Shown here: positions 52,718-60,515 of the stretch, one piece after another
How the letters are laid out: each line of letters opens with the position of its first letter
How positions within the stretch are numbered: the stretch's first letter is position 1
Origin: Anaerovorax odorimutans
GTDB lineage: Bacteria > Bacillota > Clostridia > Peptostreptococcales > Anaerovoracaceae
Direction of reading: 5' to 3'
Length of the DNA: 64,000 bases
Assembly (NCBI RefSeq): GCF_024459955.1
Contig: NZ_JANFXK010000018.1
Location: forward strand, 24,517 to 88,516
Program-made: the position numbers and the translations under genes
Notes under the pieces: generated by a model
The model's input: only the letters and a program-made list of their open reading frames with translations
What the model was told of the DNA's origin: nothing
Database searches by the model: none

Positions 52718-52760
52718 AATGAACCGCACCAGCGCGTTGATACGGTACTGGTGCGGTTCT
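52718..52760 (-). terminator. Terminator after murA
   Basis: AACCGCACCAG/CTGGTGCGGTT, an 11-bp perfect stem, is followed by CATTTTTT on the minus strand. Confidence 0.85.
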
Positions 52761-52776
52761 ATACACGATCTGCTGA

Positions 52777-54051
52777 TCAGTTGTCTTCAATTCGAATAAT
52801 CGTGGCTCCCAGGCCTCTGAATTTTTCCACAAACCTCTCATAACCCCGATCAATATGATAAATGTCCGAAACTTCCGTGGTTCCCTCTGCGACTAACCCG
52901 GTGAGAACGACTGCCGCTCCTGCACGCAGGTCGGTAGCTACCACCTGTGCGCCCTGCAGCTGCTTATCGCCCGGTATAATCGCACAGTTTCCGTCGGTCT
53001 TAATGTTGGCGCCCATTCGGTTAAACTCAGCCACATGCATGAATCGGTTTTCAAAGACAGTCTCTATGACAACACTGGGGCCCTTGGATACAGCCAAAAG
53101 CGCCATGAACGGCGACTGCATGTCCGTTGGGAATCCAGGGTACGGCAGCGTCTTAATATCCGTAGAAACGATTGGATTGACGTCACCTCTTACCACCATG
53201 CCTTCATCGGTCATGTAGATCTCAGCGCCGCATTCTCTCAGCTTGGCGGTCACCGGCTTTACATGGTCCGGCAGAATATTTCTGATGAGAATATTTCCCC
53301 TCGTTATAACGGAAGCAACCATAAAGGTTCCGGCTTCGATGCGGTCGGGAATTACGTGATGGCTGACACCATGAAGCCGTTCCACGCCTTCAATTTTAAC
53401 CGTATCGGTTCCCGCGCCTTTGATCCTCGCGCCCATTTTATTTAAAAAGTTGGCCAAATCGACAATCTCCGGTTCCTGTGCGGCATTTTCAATGACTGTG
53501 GTGCCTTCCGCCAAAGCCGCAGCCATGATAATAACCTCCGTAGCCCCTACGCTGGGGAAATCCAGATAAACGTCATTACCCATCAGCTTGTCTACTCTGG
53601 CTTCCAGCGGCCCCTGGTGTCCCTCATCCTCTTTAATCTCTACGCCCAGTGCCCGCAGGCCTTTCAGGTGCAGCTCGATCGGTCTCTTTCCAATCGCGCA
53701 GCCTCCGGGAAGAGGAATCACCGCTTTGCCGGTCCGCGCCAGCAGAGGTCCGATTACCAGAATCGACGCGCGCATCTTCTTCACAAGTTCAAAGGGAGCC
53801 TCAGACTCCACAACGTTCTTTGCTTCTATTTCAACAATGTTTTCATCCAATCTGTCATTAACCTCAGCACCCAAACTGCGGAGAAGCCGGCACATGACAT
53901 CCACGTCCCGCAAGGCAGGAGTTTCCATAATCGTACACTTTTCATCAGTCAGCAAGGCTGCTGCCATGATCGGAAGTACAGCATTTTTTGCTCCGCTTAT
54001 CTCAACTTCCCCTTTTAACGGAGCACTTTTTTGCACCAAAAATTTTGCCAC
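52777..54051 (-). CDS. murA: UDP-N-acetylglucosamine 1-carboxyvinyltransferase
   Basis: 424 residues, first committed enzyme of peptidoglycan synthesis, adding enolpyruvate to UDP-GlcNAc. It has SGAKNAVLPIMAAALL near the start, and PGGCAIGKRPIELH with the catalytic, fosfomycin-targeted C118. DIKTLPYPGFPTDMQSPFMAL and DLRAGAAVVLTGL are also present. The GTG start (VAKFLVQ) follows GGAGGAAAG; the frame upstream has no ribosome binding site. It is monocistronic, with its own terminator. Confidence 0.95.
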   Translation of the reverse strand: MAKFLVQKSAPLKGEVEISGAKNAVLPIMAAALLTDEKCTIMETPALRDVDVMCRLLRSLGAEVNDRLDENIVEIEAKNVVESEAPFELVKKMRASILVIGPLLARTGKAVIPLPGGCAIGKRPIELHLKGLRALGVEIKEDEGHQGPLEARVDKLMGNDVYLDFPSVGATEVIIMAAALAEGTTVIENAAQEPEIVDLANFLNKMGARIKGAGTDTVKIEGVERLHGVSHHVIPDRIEAGTFMVASVITRGNILIRNILPDHVKPVTAKLRECGAEIYMTDEGMVVRGDVNPIVSTDIKTLPYPGFPTDMQSPFMALLAVSKGPSVVIETVFENRFMHVAEFNRMGANIKTDGNCAIIPGDKQLQGAQVVATDLRAGAAVVLTGLVAEGTTEVSDIYHIDRGYERFVEKFRGLGATIIRIEDN

Positions 54052-54241
54052 TTCTTTCCTCCAAACATTTTTATCTAATTTACAGTATACCTGTTTCATT
54101 CTTCTATTTCAAGGATAATAAACAAAAGAAAGAGACATTAAATGTTTCATGCTAAAGGGGAACAAAACATATTTTTTATTGCCTCTTTCCTTCCTAATTA
54201 TTCTTGCCTTGTTTTTACAGAAACATTCCTGCATAAAGAAA

Positions 54242-54265
54242 AAAAGCATTGCACGCAACGCTTTT
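54242..54265 (-). terminator. Terminator after the AbrB-family gene
   Basis: AAGC-N-TTGC and GCAA-N-GCTT pair around GT and are followed by seven T on the minus strand. Nothing else was seen in 54052-54241, the murA leader. Confidence 0.8.
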
Positions 54266-54289
54266 TTCAATCATGTTCTGCCAACCGGT

Positions 54290-54532
54290 TTACAGGTCCT
54301 TCAGTTCCTTGATGCAGTTTTCACATACGTTCTTTCCTTTGATCTGTTTTACCGTCTTTGCACTGCCACAGAAGATACAACATGGTTCATATTTCTTGAG
54401 TAAAATGTAATCCTCATCCACAAAGATCTCAATTGGATCTTTGATTTCAATATCCAAAGTTCTTCTCAGTTCAATCGGCAGTACGATCCTGCCCAATTCA
54501 TCCACTTTCCTAACAATACCTGTCGCTTTCAT
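54290..54532 (-). CDS. abrB: AbrB/SpoVT-family transition-state regulator with zinc-ribbon tail
   Basis: 80 residues. The N-terminal swapped-hairpin DNA-binding domain (MKATGIVRKVDELGRIVLPIELRRTLDI..., 1-47) is that of AbrB. The C-terminal tail has C-x2-C (CIFCG, about 52-55) and C-x2-C (VCENC, about 70-73), a small zinc ribbon seen in clostridial AbrB-like proteins. In Bacillus abrB lies next to the trmN6-like/ricT/holB/tmk block, and it lies close to that block here too. It probably tunes stationary-phase and sporulation genes. Confidence 0.9.
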   Translation of the reverse strand: MKATGIVRKVDELGRIVLPIELRRTLDIEIKDPIEIFVDEDYILLKKYEPCCIFCGSAKTVKQIKGKNVCENCIKELKDL

Positions 54533-54601
54533 AATGTCTCCTTTCTCCGCAGCAGGGCACAGCCCTTAATCCAATCTGCCGCAGTCCCACAAAACTCACC
54601 C

Positions 54602-54937
54602 TTACTGTTCTTTGTCTTTTTTTCTGTTCACCAGGTTCTTCAGCGAACCAAGCGCGTTGACGATGGAGGTCAGGGCCGCAACAACGCTTTGATTTCCTTT
54701 AATTACATCCGCCATTCCACTAAGGGATTCCGCTACATCACTGATAGACTCATTGACCTGCTCTGTCCTTTCAGCTGCTATAGTGGATATTCGTTCCGTA
54801 TCCTCTAAAATCTTGTTAGTATGCCTGATGGTCGCGATAAGATTTTTCATAAATATAATACAAAAAATAATCAAAACCAGCAGGGCAATAATTAACAATG
54901 CCCATCCTAGTGCCTTTAAATCCAGTGTTACTACCAT
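54602..54937 (-). CDS. DUF948-like small membrane protein
   Basis: 111 residues from the ATG behind GGAGGTAC. One N-terminal membrane helix (about 10-32) is followed by a long amphipathic coiled-coil-like stretch (HTNKILEDTERISTIAAERTEQVNESISDVAESLSGMADVI). The layout matches DUF948-type general stress proteins. The function is unknown. It stands alone between abrB and the divergent spmA. Confidence 0.6.
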   Translation of the reverse strand: MVVTLDLKALGWALLIIALLVLIIFCIIFMKNLIATIRHTNKILEDTERISTIAAERTEQVNESISDVAESLSGMADVIKGNQSVVAALTSIVNALGSLKNLVNRKKDKEQ

Positions 54938-55097
54938 ATTCGTACCTCCGCCCCTTAAGCAATATATCTCTATTATTACATAAATTGTAAATTGTTTCAA
55001 CAAGTTTTTATATCTATTTTCTTAATTAATCGTTAAGAAAGCGTTTTCGCTCATATTTTAAAGGTTTGGGAATAAGTTTACCTTGAGGTGACAAAAC

Positions 55098-55688
55098 ATG
55101 ATGAATTATATATGGGCGGGAATGCTCTGTCTTGGAATCGGATTTGCCTGCGTCAGCGGAAATCTGAGCAGCTTTACGGACGGCCTGATGGAAAGCTGCA
55201 CCGAAGCGGTGGAGTTCGTCATCAGCCTGATCGGTATTATGGCGGTATGGAGCGGACTTATGAATATCGCCGACAAGTCCGGGCTAATTGAAAAAATTTC
55301 CCGAAAAGTGCGCCCTTTGATGCATTATCTCTTTCCTCTGGAAAAAGACGATCAGACCATTGCCGTTATGCTGATGAGCTTTGTGGCAAATATTTTCGGC
55401 GCAGGCAACAGCGCTACGGTGTTTTCCCTAAAAGCGATGGAACGGCTGGATGATGAAAACCAGCAGTCGCCCTATGCCAGCAATGCCATGTGTATGTTTA
55501 CCGCCGTGACCATGTCCATGGTCCAGCTGGTCCCGGTCACGATCATTAAGATCCGCAACGATCTGGGTTCTGTCAACTCAGGAAGCATTATCATTCCCTC
55601 CATCATCGCAGGGCTGATTTCCATGGTCGTTTCTGTGGCCGTATGCAAATTTTTTGAAAGGAAGTATCCTGATGTCCACCGTCCTTAG
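55098..55688 (+). CDS. spmA: Spore maturation protein A (nucleoside recognition domain)
   Basis: A 196-residue membrane protein with four or five helices. Gate-domain segments ISLIGIMAVWSGLMNIADKSGLIEKISRKVRPLMHYLFP (about 40-80) and NIFGAGNSATVFSLKAMERL (about 100) are typical of SpmA. It is needed for spore core dehydration in Bacillus and Clostridium. It starts behind GAGGTGAC and overlaps spmB by 17 bp. Confidence 0.9.
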   Translation: MMNYIWAGMLCLGIGFACVSGNLSSFTDGLMESCTEAVEFVISLIGIMAVWSGLMNIADKSGLIEKISRKVRPLMHYLFPLEKDDQTIAVMLMSFVANIFGAGNSATVFSLKAMERLDDENQQSPYASNAMCMFTAVTMSMVQLVPVTIIKIRNDLGSVNSGSIIIPSIIAGLISMVVSVAVCKFFERKYPDVHRP

Positions 55689-56199
55689 TACGATCTCTGT
55701 CTTTTTTATTCCTGTTATTATAACGGTTATCATTGTCTATGGCCTGAAAAAAAAGGTGGCTGTTTACGATCTCTTTGCGGAAGGGGCCAAGGATGGAATC
55801 GCTACGGCAGTGGAAATCCTGCCTTTTATCATCGCCATCTTTATCGGTATCGAAGCGATCACCGCTTCCGGAGCCATGGAATGGCTGGAAAGGATTTTGG
55901 GTCCGGTTTTTGAGCTGGCGGGGATTCCCAAAGAGTTAATCTCGCTCATCATGCTTCGCCCCGTATCGGGCAGCGGCTCCCTGGTCCTGGCGGAACGGAT
56001 CATGCAGGAAAACGGCGCCGATACGCTGATCGGCAGAGCGGCCTCTGTCATGGTCGGAAGCTGCGAGACGGTCTTCTATGTTCTGGCGCTGTACTTTGGC
56101 GTTACTGCCGTAAAAAAAATGAGACACGCCTTTGCAGCAGGTCTCATCGGTTATATTGTAGGTATTTTTGCTTCGGTCCTGATCTGCCAGATCATTTGA
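55672..56199 (+). CDS. spmB: Spore maturation protein B
   Basis: A 175-residue membrane protein of the same Gate superfamily as SpmA. It carries EGAKDGIATAVEILPFIIAIFIGIEAITASGAMEWLE near the start and MLRPVSGSGSLVLAERIMQENGADTLIGRAASVMVGSCETVFYVLALYFG in the second half. The chosen ATG has AAAGGAAG upstream. Its 3' end overlaps the convergent trmN6-like gene by 8 bp, with no terminator between. Confidence 0.92.
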   Translation: MSTVLSTISVFFIPVIITVIIVYGLKKKVAVYDLFAEGAKDGIATAVEILPFIIAIFIGIEAITASGAMEWLERILGPVFELAGIPKELISLIMLRPVSGSGSLVLAERIMQENGADTLIGRAASVMVGSCETVFYVLALYFGVTAVKKMRHAFAAGLIGYIVGIFASVLICQII

Positions 56200-56935
56200 C
56201 CGGCGTTTCGTCTGTTCTCTCATAAATTCTCTGTATTTCGTCGGAATAAACACCTTCCGCCTTATATACAAAAAGCGTTTCCAAAAGTCTCAGTTCCGGT
56301 CCGCCGCCCTTTACACAGTGTATCAGGACGATATTGGGAATTTGGCCCGCTCTCGGTGCGACAAGCCGCATTTCCTTTGGTTCCAGCCCGTATTTTCTGC
56401 ACAGCGAGAAAATATCCACCAGTCTGCTGGGCCTGTGAACCATGTAAAAATCGCCCCTGTCCCGCAGCAGACGACAGGCACAGCCGATAAAATCCTCCAG
56501 CGTTCCCACTGTTTCGTGACGGGCAATAGTCTTGGCCTGGTTTGCATTGACAAGGCCTCCATTTCCCGCCATATAAGGCGGATTCGCGGTCACTGCGTCC
56601 GCCCATCCCGTGAGCCGGTCAAAGTCCGCCACATTGGCCTGGATAAAGGACAGCCGCTCCGTAAGGCCATTCAGCTCTGCGTTTCTCACCGCTCTCGCCC
56701 ACGCATCCTCCTGATACTCAATGCCGTATATGGTTTCCGCGCTCGTCTTGTGGCTGAGGATATGGGGGATAATACCTGTTCCGGTTCCCAGATCCACAAT
56801 TCGCCGGGCCGGCTTTCTGGCAGCAAAATCGGCCAGAATCACCGCATCTACTCCGTAACAAAAGTCCTCTGGTTTCTGGATCAGCCTGAGATCGGAAAAT
56901 CCGATCTCATCAATTCGTTCTCCTTTATACAGCAT
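56192..56935 (-). CDS. tRNA1(Val) adenine-N6-methyltransferase family protein (TrmN6/YabB-like)
   Basis: 247 residues of SAM-dependent methyltransferase. Motif I is VDLGTGTGIIPHIL (about 47-60) and the N6-adenine catalytic motif is NPPYM (about 118). E. coli TrmN6 modifies A37 of tRNA1(Val); the Bacillus counterpart is YabB. It ends the tmk-holB-ricT-trmN6 string, 4 bp after ricT, in the order conserved across Firmicutes. Confidence 0.88.
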   Translation of the reverse strand: MLYKGERIDEIGFSDLRLIQKPEDFCYGVDAVILADFAARKPARRIVDLGTGTGIIPHILSHKTSAETIYGIEYQEDAWARAVRNAELNGLTERLSFIQANVADFDRLTGWADAVTANPPYMAGNGGLVNANQAKTIARHETVGTLEDFIGCACRLLRDRGDFYMVHRPSRLVDIFSLCRKYGLEPKEMRLVAPRAGQIPNIVLIHCVKGGGPELRLLETLFVYKAEGVYSDEIQRIYERTDETPVK

Positions 56936-56939
56936 ACCT

Positions 56940-57866
56940 TTAGTCCTTCAACAGGTCCTTAATCTCTGCCAGAAGCTCTCCGTCCAGCTCTTCCAGATCG
57001 TCGTTTTTCTTTTTCTTCTTGCCCTTGCCAAGGCGCTTAATCTCTTCTTTCTTGTAATTATAAAACTCCGTACTCAGCTTTTCCTGACGGTCCTTCTCTT
57101 TACTTCCCTCTTCAACGACCAAACGTGTCTTGATATTGTTTTCCAGGATGTTGGTATCCACGACTACCGCCATGCCGTCCGGCGTTTTGATCCTCTCGCC
57201 GTTATCCGGCATACCCTTTCTCATTTCCATATACACGTCATTTTCATATTTGAGGCAGCACATCAGCCTTCCGCAGATACCGGATATCTTTGTGGGATTC
57301 AACGACAGGCTCTGCACTTTTGCCATTTTAATGGAAACCGGTTCAAATTCAGACAGCCAGCTATGGCAGCACAGACTGCGGCCGCAGGTTCCGATGCCGC
57401 CCATCATTTTCGCTTCATCCCTGACACCGATCTGACGCAGCTCGATCCGCATCTTGAAGACGCCGGCAAGATCCTTTACCAGTTCCCGGAAATCAACTCT
57501 TCCGTCAGCCGTAAAGTAAAAGATAATCTTGCTGTTGTCAAAGGTATATTCCACATCGATCAGCTTCATTTCCAGCTTGTGCTTGTTGATCTTTTCCTGG
57601 CACAGTCGCAAAGCCCGTTCTTTTTTCTTTACGTTATCTCTGTGCTTTTTATGGTCCTTTTCATCGGCGATCCGAATGATCTTCTTCAGCGGTGTAACGA
57701 TTTCAGAAGGAGGAACTTCCTTTTCTTCCATATTGACCGTTCCAAACTCCATTCCTCTGGCAGTCTCCACAATGACATTCGTCCCCAGTTCTACCTCCAG
57801 ATCACCCGGGTCGAAATAGTATACTTTACCGGCTGTTTTAAACTTAACGCCTACTACTTTTACCAT
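56940..57866 (-). CDS. ricT: RicT (YaaT/PSP1 family), regulator of RNA processing and sporulation
   Basis: 308 residues. The PSP1 domain contains KMMGGIGTCGRSLCCHSWLSEFEPVSIKMAK and ISGICGRLMCCLKYE (about 150-210), including the cysteines that hold an iron-sulfur cluster in the RicA-RicF-RicT complex. That complex steers RNase Y and promotes Spo0A phosphorylation in B. subtilis. The C-terminus ends in a Lys-rich, Glu-rich tail. It starts behind GGAG, 3 bp after holB. Confidence 0.93.
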   Translation of the reverse strand: MVKVVGVKFKTAGKVYYFDPGDLEVELGTNVIVETARGMEFGTVNMEEKEVPPSEIVTPLKKIIRIADEKDHKKHRDNVKKKERALRLCQEKINKHKLEMKLIDVEYTFDNSKIIFYFTADGRVDFRELVKDLAGVFKMRIELRQIGVRDEAKMMGGIGTCGRSLCCHSWLSEFEPVSIKMAKVQSLSLNPTKISGICGRLMCCLKYENDVYMEMRKGMPDNGERIKTPDGMAVVVDTNILENNIKTRLVVEEGSKEKDRQEKLSTEFYNYKKEEIKRLGKGKKKKKNDDLEELDGELLAEIKDLLKD

Positions 57867-57869
57867 TCT

Positions 57870-58682
57870 CTATCCTCCAATTTTTATCATCAAGTCCTTG
57901 AGGGCATAGCTCTTTGCCACGCCTCTTTGGATCTGTCTTCTCGCTTGTTCAATCAGATCCACATTCCTGTAAATCTGGCTCTTTTTATACAATCTTCCCT
58001 CCTGCGTGTTTTCTATCAGGAAATCGCGGTACACCTTCTCCAACGCATCCAGAAACGCATAGGTCTGACCGCTGTCTTTCATAATGTCGGCGACAGCTTC
58101 TTTTCTTTTATAAAACGGCTGTCCGGCAAGCAGCATGTCCGCCACTTCTCTGGCCTTATCCAGCATGCCTTCATAGCTCTCTTCTCCGAAATAATTCAGA
58201 CGAAACTTTACACATCTGGACAAAATCGTCTGTGTAAGGTTTTCGATATTCTCCGACAGCAGAATCAGAATCGTTCCCTCCGCCGGTTCCTCCAGGGTTT
58301 TCAGCAGACGGTTCTGTGCCCGCAGCGTCATGGTGTCAGCATCGTTGATAATAGCGGCGGTCCTTTCTCCATAGGGCTTTGTCTTCAGCCTCTCCTGCAG
58401 AGTTTCAATCGCTTCATCCTTAATGCTGCTCCCATCCGCCTGCACATAGATCAGATCCTCATGGTTTCCGTGGTCGATCTTGCTGCAGATTACACAGCTG
58501 TCACATCCGATCCCGGGCGCCTCCTTGCAGAGAACCGCTTTTATAAATGCCTCTGCGAAAGCCTTTTTATCCAGCATCGCTTCGCCTTCGAATATATAGG
58601 CGTGAGAAATATTTCCGCTTCGGATGGCGGCCGACAGCCTTTCTTTTAACTTTTCATTTCCCTTAATCCGATCAAAGCTCAT
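57870..58682 (-). CDS. holB: DNA polymerase III delta' subunit (clamp loader)
   Basis: 270 residues. AAA+ clamp loader fold with SHAYIFEGEAMLDKKAFAEAF in place of a perfect Walker A, as expected for a non-hydrolysing delta'. A zinc motif C-x8-C-x2-C (KEAPGIGCDSCVIC) and NRLLKTLEEPAEGTILILLSEN follow. It is shorter than B. subtilis HolB (329). It overlaps the end of tmk by 11 bp. Confidence 0.9.
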   Translation of the reverse strand: MSFDRIKGNEKLKERLSAAIRSGNISHAYIFEGEAMLDKKAFAEAFIKAVLCKEAPGIGCDSCVICSKIDHGNHEDLIYVQADGSSIKDEAIETLQERLKTKPYGERTAAIINDADTMTLRAQNRLLKTLEEPAEGTILILLSENIENLTQTILSRCVKFRLNYFGEESYEGMLDKAREVADMLLAGQPFYKRKEAVADIMKDSGQTYAFLDALEKVYRDFLIENTQEGRLYKKSQIYRNVDLIEQARRQIQRGVAKSYALKDLMIKIGG

Positions 58683-59298
58683 TTTTCAAAAGCCTTTCTA
58701 TGTGTCCCAGTATCTCCCGGCTGATCTCCTCGATATCGCCGCTGGCATCAATGCCGACGATCCTGTCCGGAAACTGCAGCTCCAGTTCTTCATAGCCGTG
58801 AAAAACCCGATTATGAAAATCCAGCGCCTCCATTTCGATCCGGTCCTGCGCCTCCTGTCCGATTCTTCCCTTGCCAATGCCCGGGTCCAGTTTCAAAAGA
58901 AACGTAATGTCAGGAATACAGTCTCTGACCGCATAGGCGTTGATTATGGATACACAGTCCCCCAGCCCGCGCCCATACCCCTGATAGGCTATGCTGGAAT
59001 CGATAAAACGGTCGCAGATCACATGCTCGCCCCGCTCGAGGGCCGGCCGAATCACCTGTGCCACGTGCTGCGCCCGGGAAGCTGCGTAAAGCAGCGCCTC
59101 GGTCATGGCATCCATCTCACGGTTTTCTTTATCTAAAATAATCGTTCGGATCTTTTCACTGATGGCAGTTCCTCCCGGCTCCCTTGTGAGAACCACTTTC
59201 TCTCCCCGCTGCTGAAAAAAAGTCCGAATTCTTTCTATCTGCGTTGATTTTCCTGAGCCATCAGGCCCTTCCAAGGTAATAAATAAGCCGTTTTTCAT
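58672..59298 (-). CDS. tmk: Thymidylate kinase
   Basis: 208 residues. P-loop LEGPDGSGKSTQ (8-19), DR-x motif VLTREPGGT (about 37-45), CDRFIDSSIAYQGYGRGLG (about 94) and LID region are all present. It makes dTDP from dTMP. Its ATG overlaps the TGA of a 52-codon membrane peptide gene (ATGA), so the two are translationally coupled. Confidence 0.95.
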   Translation of the reverse strand: MKNGLFITLEGPDGSGKSTQIERIRTFFQQRGEKVVLTREPGGTAISEKIRTIILDKENREMDAMTEALLYAASRAQHVAQVIRPALERGEHVICDRFIDSSIAYQGYGRGLGDCVSIINAYAVRDCIPDITFLLKLDPGIGKGRIGQEAQDRIEMEALDFHNRVFHGYEELELQFPDRIVGIDASGDIEEISREILGHIERLLKNEL

Positions 59299-59453
59299 CT
59301 TCTGTGACTCCTGTTTTTCTTTGTTCCGCTATTTTTTCCATTCTGCTTTACAACTTCATCGATCAGCCGCATCAGAAAATATATGATCACACCTGCAAGA
59401 GGGACGCAAAGTAATATTACGAATATAACTTTTAGTATTGTCATGAAAACCAT
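59295..59453 (-). CDS. Small membrane protein coupled to tmk (52 aa)
   Basis: MVFMTILKVIFVILLCVPLA... has one or two hydrophobic segments (about 1-28) and a basic tail (KQNGKNSGTKKNRSHRR). GGGGGAG precedes the ATG, a good sigma-A promoter lies 50-75 bp upstream, and the stop overlaps the tmk start as ATGA. No family is recognised. It is first in the tmk-holB-ricT-trmN6 operon. Confidence 0.65.
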   Translation of the reverse strand: MVFMTILKVIFVILLCVPLAGVIIYFLMRLIDEVVKQNGKNSGTKKNRSHRR

Positions 59454-59500
59454 ATTACTCCCCCTTCCTTTAAAGTAAATTGCACAAAATATACATGATA

Positions 59501-59530
59501 TTATACCATGCCTGGCGTCGTTTTCACAAC
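59501..59530 (-). promoter_or_regulatory. Sigma-A promoter of the tmk operon
   Basis: TTGTGA (59530-59525), an 18-bp spacer and TATAAT (59506-59501) on the minus strand. It begins at the stop codon of the upstream lipase gene. Confidence 0.7.
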
Positions 59531-59531
59531 A

Positions 59532-60356
59532 TTAATATCCCAGAGCTTTTAATCTGCACACAATATCCCAGTAAAGATCCGTTATATCCAGCACGCCGCC
59601 TCCTGTTTTTTTGCTGGCCAGCGCCTTTTTCCCATAATCTACGGCATGGGGATGGGATATGCCTTTTTTTCCGGGGCCGGAGTAAACGCCCCGAAAGTCA
59701 CCCCACTTAGCCGAATCAACGGCTACCAGACCATCGTTTGTTCCTTCGATCCTCTTCACCAGCCCATGGAAAATTCCCATCGCAGGATTGCTCCTGCTGT
59801 TTTTCATATCAAAAGCGTAACTCTGATAATACACCTCCGGCGCATCCAAAACCATTTCGTTGAAGACTTTCATATAATCTGCCGTAAGCTGCTCATAGGT
59901 TTTCAGAGAACTGTTTTTCTCCCCTCCGTCAAAGAGCAGCATCAAATTGAATAAAGACAGAAGCCCCTTATAGACAGCTCCTGCCTTTTGCCGTATCCGA
60001 TCCATAGAAATGATGCCTCGATGAGGCGTTGCAAGCGTCGTCAGAGAAGCGGTCTTTTGTGCCATATCCAGACAGGAGATCATAAATCTGGCCTCAAGCC
60101 CGCCTTTGGAATGGGCGATCAGATTCAGCTTCTCCGCCCCCGCATCCTCAAGGACCTTCTCTGCGGAAGCCTTCAGCTGGACCGCATTATGTTCAATCTT
60201 TCCAAAGGCATCCTGATTGCCAAAATAGACCTTCGCCCCATGCCTTTCCAGAAATTCCGGAATCCTGCCCCAGTAGCGGTCAAAATTCCCGTCCCTGTAG
60301 CCAATTCCATGTATCAGCATAATCGGATATTTCGTCGCACAAGTCTCATCCAACAC
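59532..60356 (-). CDS. Alpha/beta-hydrolase, triacylglycerol lipase-like
   Basis: About 274 residues. IMLIHGIG near the N-terminus gives the oxyanion-hole region, and the nucleophile elbow is LIAHSKGGLEAR (Ser about 92). ATPHRGI and the closing IVDSAKWG..GISHPHAVDYG (His) fit a lipase/esterase. No signal peptide is visible, so it may act inside the cell. I chose the GTG at 60356 behind GGGAGGG; TTG at 60380 behind AGGAG is also possible. The ATG at 60416 is unlikely because a TATAAT promoter box (60408-60403) lies downstream of it. Confidence 0.8.
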   Translation of the reverse strand: MLDETCATKYPIMLIHGIGYRDGNFDRYWGRIPEFLERHGAKVYFGNQDAFGKIEHNAVQLKASAEKVLEDAGAEKLNLIAHSKGGLEARFMISCLDMAQKTASLTTLATPHRGIISMDRIRQKAGAVYKGLLSLFNLMLLFDGGEKNSSLKTYEQLTADYMKVFNEMVLDAPEVYYQSYAFDMKNSRSNPAMGIFHGLVKRIEGTNDGLVAVDSAKWGDFRGVYSGPGKKGISHPHAVDYGKKALASKKTGGGVLDITDLYWDIVCRLKALGY

Positions 60357-60402
60357 CTTCCAACTCCCTCCCTGCGGCAACGCCGCTCCTATCCTTGCGA
60401 AC

Positions 60403-60408
60403 ATTATA
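60403..60408 (-). promoter_or_regulatory. -10 box of the lipase gene
   Basis: TATAAT on the minus strand, with TGTGG before it and a weak TGATTT box 17 bp upstream. It rules out start codons further upstream. Confidence 0.5.
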
Positions 60409-60467
60409 CCACACACCCGCCCAAAAAATCACTCTTCGCTGCGCCATCTTCAAACTTAAACATAAAA

Positions 60468-60491
60468 GGCGCCGCCCTTTCAGGCAGCGCC
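60468..60491 (-). terminator. Terminator after the sensor kinase gene
   Basis: GGCGCTGCC pairs with GGCGGCGCC (one G-U pair) and is followed by TTTTA on the minus strand. Confidence 0.75.
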
Positions 60492-60515
60492 CGGTTCTAC
60501 CACACGGCCAATCCT

